DNA from: Rhodeus uyekii
Lineage: Eukaryota; Chordata; Actinopteri; Cypriniformes; Acheilognathidae
DNA length: 64,000 nt
Assembly: GCA_037043235.1 (NCBI GenBank)
Contig: JAWRVZ010000134.1
Span: forward strand, 570,501-634,500
Direction: 5' to 3'
In this document: one piece after another, positions 46,138 through 57,019 of the stretch
Layout: the number at the start of each line of letters is the position of its first letter
Position numbering within the stretch: position 1 is the stretch's first letter
Translations under genes and position numbers: made by a program
The notes under the pieces: model-generated
What the model was told of the DNA's origin: nothing
The model's database searches: none
The model's input: the letters and a program-made list of their open reading frames with translations, nothing else

Positions 46138-47241
46138 CTATTTTTCTGCACACTAATGGATTTCAGCAGCTTCCCTAAAAGTGGGCGAGGGTCTATTCCT
46201 ATTATGATATACTTTCTCAGCATTACTTTGTTTAATTTTTTGGCATTTTCAATTTTAATATGAAAAAACACTGGTAGCAAAAACACAGGATCTGTTCCAA
46301 CTCTCTAAATTTTTCTTGAAACCTTGGAAAAATAAGTGCCATACCAAGGGTCCTTCATCGACTGGCAGATTAGATGCCTTTTTAATCATGCTGAAGTTGG
46401 GTCAAAATTTCAAATCATAAACAGCAGAGAAGTGCATTAAATGTTGCATTGTTGGACTGGTTTGGTAGTAAATCAAAAAATGACTTGCATGCATTGGTTT
46501 GGAGTAGAACATTAGATACATATTATTTAAACAATTAATGTACATTAATGTTTACATTGTATCATACTGGTCATAGACAAAAATATTTGTAACACAAAAG
46601 AAGCACTAAATTTACTGCAGTCCGCATGTGCTATTAAACAGCACAATTGGTGGGAGCAATTTCAATGATTACTTCATCTGTTAATTATTAAAATACCTAA
46701 TTGCATTGTAGCTTTACAATTAGATGTAATATATTGACATATAACCCTTTAACTCATGTCTCAATCATATGGTAGACCTTACTCTTGAGTCAGGAAAAAA
46801 ATCTGTCAAAGGGAGGGGATGAGATAAAAATCTTCCTACACCTCCTTGTTTACTCTTGGCATGGAGGGATGGGACTTATCCATTTTCAGTTTGCATTCTT
46901 CAGTTAGTCACAAAAAAAGAAGAAGTTTATGATAAGTGATCAAATAATAGGTCAAACAATAAATCATGCAAGTAGGGAATCAAACCTTAATGTTGCAGTC
47001 GGTATGGTATAAAATAAATATGGCAAAATAAAAGAGAAATATAAAAATACCTGTTTGGGATGCTTTTCTTGGGACATAACATATGGGAGAAGCAGCAGTT
47101 TGCAGCAGCGTGTAAGTGTATCTGTTTCTGGTCTCATTTGTTGTCGTTGCTAGGAAACACTAGACTTTTTTTTTTTTTTTTACTGTGTGTAAAGTCTCGT
47201 TTGTTCTCATGTCATATCCCATGGGATTTCAGTTTTGGTGT
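45871..47241. other. No assigned gene; poly-T and AT run
   Basis: A TA run and about 31 Ts lie at 46088-46134, which may be the tail of a minus-strand retroposed sequence. A second T-run is near 47168-47181. No domain was seen. Confidence 0.45.
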
Positions 47242-47392
47242 GCTACATTTACATTTATCAGATGCTTTTATCCAAAGCGACTTACATTGCATTCAAGAAA
47301 CACATTGAACCAGTTCTTGCTTTACTCTGGGATCAAACCCATGACCTTGACGTAGTAAACACCAATGCTCTACTGATTGAGCTGCAGGAAAG
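47242..47392 (-). repeat. tRNA-derived SINE, copy 3
   Basis: Same family and orientation as the two copies above. On the minus strand the head reads CTGCAGCTCAATCAGTAGAG with a box-A-like match, then GGTTTGATCCC as box B, and the tail ends in AAATGTAAATGTAG. Confidence 0.72.
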
Positions 47393-48180
47393 CTAGCGTA
47401 GCCTTTTTGTTTTTGTTTAATAGTAGGTTGTTTCCTGATTAATTCAATAATGGTATATCAGGAGGGTGTTGTTTCCCATGGCACAACAGTGGTCGCAGCA
47501 GCCCTAGTGTGAAGCCCTAGTCATGGGAAGACTGAAAAATGTTGTAGGGGAATTAGAGTTAAAGACCCTAGGATCAGATATGATGAAGACCAGGACCCAG
47601 AAGTGCAGTCAATTGAAGAAAATTCTAGTGAAGAATAGTTTGCAGTTTCATCAGCAGAAGCTATCTCCAAGTCTCACAAGGAGTTTGTAGGCCGACGCAC
47701 TTACAATCGCATTATTGCAGCAATTATAACCGAAGCTACTAACTACATCATTACTGAAGGTTAAATTATTCTGATTGGCTAAGAACGAAAGAAAGAAAGA
47801 TAAATAAAACTATACATTTTCCACACAAGAGCAGATTGTCTAGAAGCATATCTTCGTCGATCACATAGTTGACAACAAGACCTCTAGTTTACAAACTAAG
47901 TGACATTCTAGGTTGCAGAAATGTGTTTCAAGTCATTAGATTGTCATTCCGTCTCCTTATGGTACCATTGATCACTTCACCAATACTGATCTGTAACATA
48001 GCATACTGATGTACATACAGACACACAGTGTACATAGCTTCTCCAAGGCTGAAGTTGGCCCAGGCTTCAACTATCAAGTTCAAGTGACTGTTTTGATGAA
48101 TTATTAACTTATATATTAAAAAACTATTAAAAAAACTTTGGAGAAACCAGGCTCAGAGACCAGTTCTCCTTTGTCCAAAA
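47393..48180. other. Unassigned sequence, then the start of an L2-like repeat
   Basis: 47393-47990 has no recognised feature. From about 48120, CTTTGGAGAAACCAGGCTCA matches the repeat at 55865-55890. The same repeat continues after DIRS 2 at 53796, so DIRS 2 inserted into it. Confidence 0.5.
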
Positions 48181-48230
48181 AACGTCTCAGGTTACTATTG
48201 TAACCATAGTTCCCTGAGAGTAGGGAACGA

Positions 48231-48400
48231 GATGCTGCGTCCCCTAGGGGTCGCTTTGGGGAACACCTTCGGTGTGACAGGTGTCTGAAGCAAATCATCT
48301 AATCACGTCAATGAACTTGACAATGGCTGGCAGCTGTCTATGACGTCACCACGGGTGCGGCTGCAGGTATAAAGGAGCACACAAACAGTAAGTCATCCAC
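48231..48400 (+). repeat. DIRS 2 left inverted terminal repeat
   Basis: Inverse of 53607-53776 with few differences. It contains TATAAAGGAGCACACAAACA and CCCCTAGGGGTCGCTTTGGG. Confidence 0.9.
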
Positions 48401-48448
48401 TTAATATCTGAAGGGAGACAGCAGCAGGAAGGCTCGAAGCATGGCAAA

Positions 48449-48563
48449 GGGACGCAGCATCTCGTTCCCTACTCTCAGGGAACTATGGTTACAATAGTAA
48501 CCTGAGACGTTCCCTTTCGAAGGGAATTCTATGCTGCGTCCCCTAGGGGTCGCTTTGGGGAAC
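48449..48563. repeat. DIRS 2 internal complementary region
   Basis: 48449-48512 is an exact or near-exact inverse of the left end (48181-48243), and 48510-48563 is the inverse of the right end (about 53742-53795). Between them the ends meet at AAC/GTT. The palindrome GGTTACTATTGTAACC (as read at the left end) lies here too. Confidence 0.9.
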
Positions 48564-48884
48564 GAAATACCAACGCCGCCATGCTGAAGGGCGTGACTGC
48601 ACTTAATGGGTAAAACCATCAGTCAGAGACCCCCAGGGGAACTGTCCCGTGACCTGCAGTGACCCGGGTCGGGCTACTAGAGAACGGAGGCCTCAAGGAA
48701 CCAGAGCCGAGGCCCAAGCACGCTCGATCTAGAGTCCGAGGGAGTGCAGGAGCCACTCCACTCAGGACTGAACCCGCAAAGCGAAGACCTAGAGCCGCAA
48801 CTGCTAGGTCTACACGTTTAGGCGCTACTGAGCTCTAAGAGCGGCTGGGCACACGGCCAGCACTTTGCAGCTATTCCTCTAGAG

Positions 48885-50215
48885 CAGGGGTGGGCAAACT
48901 ACGGCCCGCGGGCCATATCCGGCCCGTTGGGCTTTTTAATCCGGCCCGCCGAACTTGCCGAACCTATATTAAACCTTAATTTTACATTTCCCTGTAATGT
49001 CACTTTGTCGCGGCTGCAAGCGGCAGTGGCGCTGAAAGTGTGGTGGAGAGTAGGCGTGTGTCGCAAACCCCTCTACACCCCCCTTTATAGCGTTAATTCC
49101 GTGCTAAAAAGGAACGAGCGCAAGAGCTACACGCGTAAATACGGGTACCCGCGAGCTCATTATAATCACTCGCACGCGCGTGACATCTAATCTGCGCACG
49201 CGCGAACATTCGCCCGCTCGCGTGAGCATTTTTATTTTTGTCAGTCGTGGGCGGAGCTTGCTCTTGTAACATCAAATGTCATTGGTTAGTTCCCTTTTTT
49301 CCAGAGGTCAGTTGTGATTGGACGCCTGTGATTGTCAATCTAGAGCTGAGGCTCATATGATTCAGTCACATTACATTATGGTTTTTCTGTCGATTAAATT
49401 GTATTAATATTGTTTTGTTGTAATTTCACGTGTCCCAGTCGAGTGATTTAAGACCAAACTATACTTTATATAAATACTATACTATACTCTACTCTATACT
49501 ATATATATAAGTTTTCTAGGATTTATTATAAGTAAATGCACAGGTACGACCTTCTGAAAAGAAGTTGTATGCTGTCAACGTTATGTTGTTATTTGCTGCA
49601 TTCAAGAACATGACCTGCAAATACAAGAGGAAATATAATGTACGTTAGAATAAAATGTACATGACACTTAGAGCTCAAACACCAGTTTTGAAGTCAATAA
49701 ATATTTTAAATTGAGGGAAGTATATCCTGCCTTTGCTCTGGTCATGTCCCTATATATATTTCACTCAGTTATTTTCATGCTTCTGTTGTCATATTTTATC
49801 TTTCATTCAATAAAACAGTATGTATTTAGTGTTCCTTCATCAGGGCTCAGAAGAACAAACACAGTAGTGTTTTTCAGGTAGAACCAGCAATTACTCTCAG
49901 CTAATTTGATTAAAATAATCAAATGTAAAATAGCTTTGAATTGTCTTCACTATATATTAAAAATATCTGAACTTATAACTTATTAAAGTTACAAAAGTCA
50001 AGAGCAGTGAGTTATTTTTATTGTTTTTTATTTTAGTTTTTTCTGTTTTCCGCTCGCGGATGTAATTTACGCGCACACAAACATCAGTTTTGCGCTCGTA
50101 TATTAAAGTCATGGATTTGCCCCAAACCAACCCCTCCCCCGTCAACAATCCCGGCCCCTCTGTCAATTTTAAGAAACCAATGTGGCCCGCGAGACAAATA
50201 GTTTGCCCACCCCTG
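48885..50215. mobile_element. hAT element inserted in DIRS 2
   Basis: It begins CAGGGGTGGGCAAACTACGG and ends with the inverse CAGGGGTGGGCAAACTATTT, good terminal inverted repeats. A perfect eight-base duplication CTCTAGAG lies at 48877-48884 and 50216-50223. It is 1331 bases long and has no transposase domain. It is the same family as 26837-28040. Confidence 0.93.
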
Positions 50216-50223
50216 CTCTAGAG

Positions 50224-51369
50224 CGTAGAGGGGAACAGCACTCAACGCTTGTGGACAGCAAGGGGGTTCAGCGGAACCACTTTCTTACAAGCGGAGCTCA
50301 CCGGAGCGGAGGCCATAGTCGTCGGCCTGACAACGCTCGACAGCCAAGTCCAGTTCGGGAGTCAAGAGTGACTCCACTGCCCTCGCGCCGACCCAAGTCG
50401 TTTGGGTTCAGGCAAGAACTGAGGTGCAGCATCGCTTCGCTCAGAGAAGTAGGGCCAACCTCCCGAAGGGTACACTCAAGATGAGAGGGCCAAAAAACTC
50501 CTGTACTTCAAGAGCGCAGCGGGGTCTCACGGGGCGGAGGCCCGATCTCCTCAGAGAGGCCTGACGACACCCCTACGCATCAACCGACCGGAGGAGGCAG
50601 GAATACTTTACCTCGCCTACCACTCGCTAAAAGGTCGCCGAGCGGAGCTTCGTGAAGCGCAGGCCTCGGTAGAGAATACTCTCGTAACGAGAGGAAGCCT
50701 ACGACGCCACGGAGAGGAGGATAGTCGTAGAGAGCTCAGAGAGCGAAGAAGTGCCCTCTCAGACCCCAGGCAGTGAGAAGGAGGCTTAAGAGAAGCCGAC
50801 GACTCGCAGAAAGTGCCTGAGGGAGCATAGGGGAGCGGGAGCTCACCTGCAAGGGGACAACTCTCAGAGAGAGAGGAGCAAACCGCTCACACCTACCCCT
50901 TTTCTACAACTAGGCTCCTCAGGAGCTCAGACGTAAACACGACTTGAACACTCAGGGCGACTAGAGGGGGCTCTGCTAGAGCCACTGCAGCTAAACCAAC
51001 TGAGTGGAGCTCCGACGAGCAGGGAAGGCACACCGACCGGATTCTCAGGGCCCTCACACACTGCTCTATTGCTAGGGTCTAGTGAGCCAAGCACAGGAAA
51101 CAGCAAGCAACAGTGCAGACCCTCCAAACCTGGAGGGCTGCCCAAGTTCACTCGTGAACCAGGACGGTGCACAGGACAATTATAGTGAAAAGGACAATAG
51201 CCCTCCCAAGGGCTGTGTCAGCATGCTGTTATCACAGTGTACTCCAGGCCACTAGCGAGGAGACCCACAGCTTGGGGGAGCAAGGATACCGTGAGTTACC
51301 AAACACACAGGCAGACCTTGCTCATCTCGCAAAGACCTAGCAGAACGAGCGAGGGTGTTAGTCAACATG
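50224..51369. repeat. DIRS 2 GC-rich repeat region, degenerate part
   Basis: Repeated words such as GCGGAG, GAGGCCT and CTACGACGCC occur at irregular spacing. At 50641-50700 one subunit has the same two hairpin-forming stretches as the ordered repeats to the right. No coding domain was seen, and the frame at 50927-51172 has no recognisable motif. Confidence 0.65.
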
Positions 51370-52240
51370 CTCCTTCTAACGCCACAGGCGGGGCGAGGGG
51401 GCTCGACCTGAGCCGCCGACTCTAACACACCCATGTAGCCCAGGCGGAGCTCAGGGGAACGGAGGCCTCGGCGAAAGGCAGCGGACTCTACTATTAAGAG
51501 GAAGCCTGACCACGTTCCCTGCGCTTATGGAGCCCTAGGGTGAAGGCCAAGCGCAGCAGCCTTACCACACCAAGAGCGGAGACCTACAACTCCCCTCAGA
51601 GAGGAGGCCTGACGACGCTTATAGCAGGCTCCATGGAGCGGAGGCCTCAATAAAGAAGACTCTCATATTGAGAGGAGGCCTACTACGCCCTCTACAGGTT
51701 GAGCTCAGGAGTGGCGGTCTCAGCCCAAACACTCCTCTCTACACCACAGGCTTAGGCGAGGGGGCCCCATTGGGGCCACCGACTCAGCTTAGATAGCCCG
51801 GGCGGAGCTCAGGGGAATGGAGGCCTCGCTGAAAGGCAGCCGACTCTACTATTAAGAGGAAGCCTGACAACATTCCCTGCGCTTACGAAGCTCTGGGGTG
51901 AAGGCAAAGCGCAGCAGCCTTACCACACCAAGAGCGGAGACCTACAACTACCCTCAGAGAGGAGGCCTGACGACGCTCGTAGCGGAGCTCCGTGGAGCGG
52001 AGGCCTCAGTAAAGAAAACTCTCGTGATGAGAGGAGGCCTACTACGCCCTCTACAGGTCGGGCTCAGGAGTGAAGGCATCGGCCCCAACACTCCTCTTTA
52101 CACCACAGGCTTAGGCGAGGGGGCCCCATTGGGGCCACCGACTCTAGCTCACATAGCCCGGGCGGAGCTTGGGGGAACGGAGGCCTCGCCGAAAGTAGGC
52201 AGACTCTACTAAAAGAGGAGGCCTGACAACGTTCCGTGTG
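51370..52240. repeat. Tandem higher-order repeat of about 358-360 bases in DIRS 2
   Basis: The anchor GGCGGAGCT recurs at 51443, 51801 and 52161, spacings of 358 and 360. Each unit holds several shorter subunits with GGAGGCCTC and GAGGAGGCCTGACGACGCT. Two full units and partial units at both ends are present. It occupies the place of RT/RNase H/recombinase next to gag. Confidence 0.9.
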
Positions 52241-52289
52241 CTTGTGAAGCTCTGGGCGACTAGGGGAACACGCACACCTGAACCTGCTC

Positions 52290-53508
52290 TTCTCACAGAT
52301 CCTGAAATCTGGAGGAGCCAGCCCCTGCGTGGCCTGAGACCTGGGCCCTGGGCACCATGGTATGAAAGACTTGAAGGCCACTGAGCGCGCCCTCGCCTCC
52401 TTGAACCTCGAAACCACTGCCTCGACAGAGGTCCCAGAGCTCATGAGACGGGACTGGCGCATCGAGAAGGAACTCTCTCTCTTCCTTCCCGACGTCAGCC
52501 AGGTTCACTCAGAGGTGCCTCTCCACAACCACCATGGTCACCACAGAGCGACCAAAGCAAAAGCTGTTTGCTAGTGGCGCGGAGAGCCAGGTCTGTAGTG
52601 CGGCGCAGCTCAGCCACCGCCTCAGCTGATAGCCCCTGGCCTTGGTCCCAGTCTTTACACAGATCTGTCTGATAAGCCTGTAACACCGCCATGGTGTGCA
52701 GGACTGCACCGGATTGATCTGCCACCGCATATGCCCTGCCATTGAGGAGCGATGTCTCACGCAGCGGCCTCGACGGCAGGGAGGGCGCCTTTAACGTGGA
52801 GGCCACGCCCACCGAGAGAAAGCTCGCAAGCTTCTCTTCGGCTGGGGGCATCCTCATAACTCTTCCCATTCTCCACATCAGCATAATTAGGCTGAGAGAA
52901 AAAACTCACGCAGAGAAAGGTTTCCCCATGATCTCCGCACCTCAGCGTGAAGATCAGGCAGAAGAGGAAAGGGCGCCCGAGGCTGATGCTTGAGACTCGC
53001 GAGGAAGCGTTCATCCCAGCGACCGAACGGGCGGTCAGCTGATTCACGCTTCCCCGGCATATCGAGCCGCTCACTGGCGCGAGTCACAGCCGTCAGCAGC
53101 TCGTCATACGCGGGACAGGCGGGGAGGAATGCTCAGAAAGATTTTCACTGAACGCAATCTCCCGCTCGCCTTGATCCGCGGGGAGCGCGCCTTCGCCTTC
53201 TTCCTCCCGAGAAGCTCGCTCGCGTCAGCCTCCGGCGGCTGGGAAACTCTAACCTTCTCCAGCCTTTCGGCAAGCTCCATCTGTGAGCCCCAAGAACGCA
53301 GTCTCCCGCTCGCCTCAGCTGCAGCAGGACCGGATCCCCCAGGTGCAGATGAATGTCCCGATTCCCTCGAGAAAAGGGACAAACGCGAGCGTAACACTCT
53401 CAAAGGGAAGCGCATGCAATGCACGCAAACAGCTCCCTCGAGAACTGAGCGCGCATGATCCTTGCCAAGAAATAAAACACACATATCGCGTGTGTCATCA
53501 GGTGTCAA
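52290..53508 (-). pseudogene. DIRS 2 gag-like protein
   Basis: Minus-strand pieces in order: Met at 53508 with HARSVLEGAVCVHCMRFPLR, then WGSQMELAERLEKV; next TRASERLDMPGKRES and WDERFLASLKHQPRA (52887-53087); then AYAVADQSGAVLHTMAVLQA and ELRRTTDLALRATSKQLLLW (52495-52884); then EREFLLDAPVPSHELW (52293-52508). This is the order of DIRS gag, including a Cys/His patch at the N-terminus. At least three frameshifts break it. It would bind RNA and form particles. Confidence 0.8.
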
Positions 53509-53606
53509 AAAACGCTGACATGGATGAATACAACGAACGTGGTTTCCTTGCTGACCAACGTGACAGACAATCGCTTAGACAAGCTGTCTCCCTGAAGATA
53601 TGAAGA

Positions 53607-53776
53607 GGATGACTTACTGTTTGTGTGCTCCTTTATACCTGCAGCCGCACCCGTGGTGACGTCATAGGCAGCTGCCAGCCATTGTCAAGTTCATTGACGT
53701 GATTAGATGATTTGCTTCAGACACCTGTCACACCGAAGGTGTTCCCCAAAGCGACCCCTAGGGGACGCAGCATAGA
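53607..53776 (-). repeat. DIRS 2 right inverted terminal repeat with promoter
   Basis: Inverse of 48231-48400. On the minus strand it carries GGTATAAAGGAGCAC, a TATA box upstream of gag. Confidence 0.88.
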
Positions 53777-53795
53777 GTTCCCTTCGAAAGGGAAC

Positions 53796-54220
53796 TAACA
53801 AATCATTATTATGATATAGACAGCATTTCAGATTGAAATCAAGACACTCAAAATATTTAATCCAGTTCCACCTGGTTGACGATTCATGAGGTCTTCAAGG
53901 GGAGGGTCTAATCAAGACATAGTCACTGAGTCAACCCCAGTATAAACAGAGAGACTAAAATCAGGTATTAGTTCTAAGACATGCCATTGTTCTTATGATG
54001 TATCGAGTGTATCTGGTATTGTGGGGAATGTTCCCAATTCTGGCTGACCTAAACATTGCAGCCTAAGAATAATTTTACATTATGTGAATTATAAAAATGT
54101 ATAATGCATTACGTGTGCATTATCCAGGTTTAAGAGATGGGTTTTTAGTTTCAATTTAATAGTCCCATCAGTAGATGGCACTTGAGCACTCTGTGAAGCA
54201 AAATTATTGTCAAACTTGTC
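53796..54220 (-). repeat. L2-like repeat, right part of the copy split by DIRS 2
   Basis: TATTTAATCCAGTTCCACCT, GGTCTAATCAAGACATAGTC and AGAGACTAAAATCAGG match the repeat copies at 55930-56160 and 1200-2110. The left part is at 48120-48180. Confidence 0.65.
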
Positions 54221-54509
54221 TTTTATCATATCACAGGTAAACTACACAGTGCGTATGTGTCCTCTACTGCCAACCCAGTTTTCTCCTAGGTCTAAGGCTG
54301 GGAACACTTGGAGGCTTGTCCAAGAACAAGCACATCTTGCCTAGGAAAATTATCATTGCAACAGTAAAATCCTAGGCCCAATGTTTCAGGGTGGACAGCT
54401 TTGTCAAGTGTCATTCAAAGAAAAACTGCCAATCTTATCTGATGTAAGTGAACCCAAACTGAATGACTGAATTGTTAACTACATCAGAAGTTAGAAGCAA
54501 TAACCCACT
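54221..54509. other. No assigned feature
   Basis: Short unassigned stretch between two repeats. Confidence 0.4.
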
Positions 54510-55140
54510 AATGCAGTAGATGGGTATTTATTAATAAAAAATAAAACTAGCCCAAGGGAGGAAGAAAAGTCTTGACTTCAAATTGACAAACATTTGACCA
54601 TTAAACAACAATATACAACAACAAACCAGCACAGGACAGCAAACACAGGGAGACTAAATATCAAGTAATGAGGGAGTAATACATAGCAAGTAATGAGGGA
54701 GGACAGGTGAGCCAAATCAAACCAATAATAAGGTAACAAGACAGGCGAGTTTACACAATAGTCAGGAGAGCCTCACACCATACATGACATGAATGTGCAG
54801 CCAGTGAGAACTCAAAAGCCGCTTGTTGACACAAAACAAGACACCATGAAAGCACGCATCCAGTGAAAACACAAGCTGCGCTCTACACAACACAAGACAA
54901 AATGTAAACAGGAACTGTATGCAACACAACAACGACACTGAAAAGAGAGCATGCAGCCCGAGTGAATTCAAAACTGTGTGCACTCACCGTACAAGACAGA
55001 GTGCACGTGCATGAGATGTACACAAACTGTTCGTACTCTGTCTCACAACTGAAGACAAACACACGAAGCACAAATGTCCGAACCCCAAAATAAAATGAAA
55101 CCGAACAAGACCGAAGTGCTTGAGGGTGTCTCCGCAATCT
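54510..55140 (-). repeat. LTR-like repeat, copy 2
   Basis: Collinear with 36342-36790 and 37590-37700 (GACAGCAAACAC, GAAAGCACGC, ACCGAACAAGACCGAAG). It is read as minus-strand, like copy 1. Ends are not defined and no domain is present. Confidence 0.5.
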
Positions 55141-55462
55141 ATCTTAGCCCCTGGCCTTCTCCATCCTAACACTCTCCCCCAAGCTAGATCTTCTTTCACT
55201 CTGTTTATTAACGTTCTTCAGCTAAATTGTCTGATAAATGTTGTTTGCACACACCCCTCATTCTTATTTCACTTTAAAGCATTCACATATATTAAAAAAA
55301 AAAAATCCTATTGGCTCACTGTCTCCACCTCAATTCCAACATTTTCACTAAAATAATAAAAAATAACAGTGGTAAAATCCTCTATTCTCTCAACAACTCA
55401 AATTACTTCACAGCAGCAGCCGTGTTTCCAACCCGCTCCTGCAGAAGCTCACACCTTTAATT

Positions 55463-56340
55463 CTGTCACCTGCTGGAGTTTTGGTTCCTTGCCACTTTCG
55501 CATGTGGCATGCTTAGTTGGGTACACATAACACTTAATATTCCTCAATATTATTGAATGGCCTGCTCTTCTAGAGCTGCTGTACAGACAAAACAAACTTT
55601 GTTTATAAGTCAAGTCAGCATTATTTATATAGCGCTTTTTACATTACAGATTGTTTCAAAGCCGCTTTACAGTGGTCACAGGAAAACAAAAACAAAATTT
55701 GTTTTGGCTGAACAGCAGCTCTAAAAGAGCAGGCGAATCAATAAAATTGAAGAATATTATGTGTTAAGTGTATCCAACTAAGCACGACAGTGAGGCGACA
55801 GTGGCAAGGAACCAAAACTCCAGCAGGTGACGGAATGAATGGAGAACATAATGGAGAAAAAAAAAACTTGGGAGAAACCAGGCTCACTTCTCAGCCAACA
55901 GCCAAACAGTCCATGATTATTATACTGACAACAATTCAGGTCAAAATATTAAATCCAGTTTGGTCTGGTTGGAGATGGGATTTATGATCTTCACAGGGGA
56001 GCGTCTAGTAGAGTCACGGTCACTGCAGACACTTCAGGGCTGTGTTGGTCTCGTGTCCAGGTGCAGGTCCTTCATTTGATCTGGACATGTCCCGGATCTG
56101 GCTGACCACGGTAACCTCGTATTAAACAGAGGCTAATATAAGTGTAGATGCCATTCTTCTCATGATGTAACAAGTACATCAGATGTTATGGGAATGTTCC
56201 TGGTTCCGGGTGACTAAATTATGCAGTCTAACAATCATTTTGCATGATTGAATTAAAAAATGTATGTATAATGTGTTATGTGTGTGCCAGGTCTTTGTCT
56301 TTGTTTACTATGATATGGTCTAAGCCCTGATTGGAAATCC
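55463..56340 (-). repeat. L2-type LINE 3' region with an inverted partial copy
   Basis: 55600-56340 is the 3' end of a LINE on the minus strand, ending near ATTTATATAGCGCTTTTTAC at 55620. 55463-55601 is an inverted copy of 55692-55832, about 140 bases, separated by about 90 bases. The two together form a large inverted repeat. Confidence 0.75.
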
Positions 56341-56399
56341 TTGTAGATGCATTTTCTTTTCCAAAAAGTCATTAATTTATCATTCTTTATTTCTCATTA

Positions 56400-56960
56400 A
56401 TTAGTCACTGTATCAAATAAATACCTAGGGTTGTATATGTTTTCTTCTAAGTGGATAGAAAAATAAGCAAATCTAGCTGATTTAAGGCCTTTCTGAATGC
56501 AATAGAGTTATCTTTCCATGAAATGCAAAGAGCTCTAGCTTGTTTTTTTCAGCTCCCCTCCATTTTTATGGCTGCTCTCTTGAGGGCCTGGGTGTGCTCA
56601 TTCTACCACGGTGTTGGACTATTTTCTTTAATCTTCTTTAAGCGCAATGAAGCAACAGTGTCTAAAGTGCTGGAAAAGAGAGAGTTAATAGTTTCTGTTG
56701 CAACATCAAGTTCTTCTGGGCTATCTTGGATTTTGAGTAGATTAAACTGATCAGGAAGATTATTTATAAAGCTAGGGCATGTTCAACTGGTTTCTCAGTG
56801 GGTGTGTCAGTGAGTGGGGAGTTCTGATCAGAACGGAACAGTGGTGTTTTGACCCACGACTATGCTGTATCACAGTCACCCGCTTGCCCTGCAGCATGGG
56901 CTCTACAACCAGAACCGAATAATGTACAGGGTTTGCTAAGCTAGCATCCAAAGCAGAATC
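56400..56960 (-). pseudogene. L2-type LINE ORF2 fragment upstream of RT
   Basis: Minus-strand reading gives LPDQFNLLKIQDSPEELDVA, FSSTLDTVASLRLKKIKENS and PTPW, then a frame change into ISWKDNSIAFRKAL, the linker between endonuclease and RT in L2-group LINEs. It is probably the 5' side of the element whose 3' end is at 55600-56340, with RT deleted between. Confidence 0.65.
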
Positions 56961-57019
56961 TAGTCTGTGTCACAAGCTGAGCTGTGTCAGGTCTTTGCAT
57001 TCTTACTATCCTCGATTAA

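Larger units (their letters stand above)
48181..53795 (-). mobile_element. DIRS-type element 2 (pol region replaced by repeats)
   Basis: Inverted terminal repeats (48231-48400 and 53607-53776) and an internal complementary region (48449-48563), whose two halves match the inverse of the left and right ends, show a DIRS element. The right end finishes GGGAAC and the left starts AACGTCTC; the internal region joins them through one shared AAC, as expected for a circle junction. Gag is present at 53508-52290 on the minus strand. RT, RNase H and tyrosine recombinase are not found; GC-rich tandem repeats and a hAT fill the space. Confidence 0.88.

Noticed and set aside
42411..47392. True tRNA genes
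   Set aside because: The tRNA-like heads are degenerate, lack a cloverleaf and are joined to a common SINE tail.
51898..52212. Open frames inside the GC-rich repeat array
   Set aside because: They follow from the lack of stop codons in GC-rich repeats and have no matching family.
48181..53795. Possible CRISPR or satellite array
   Set aside because: Units are long, adjacent and unspaced, and lie between DIRS ends; this is a vertebrate genome.
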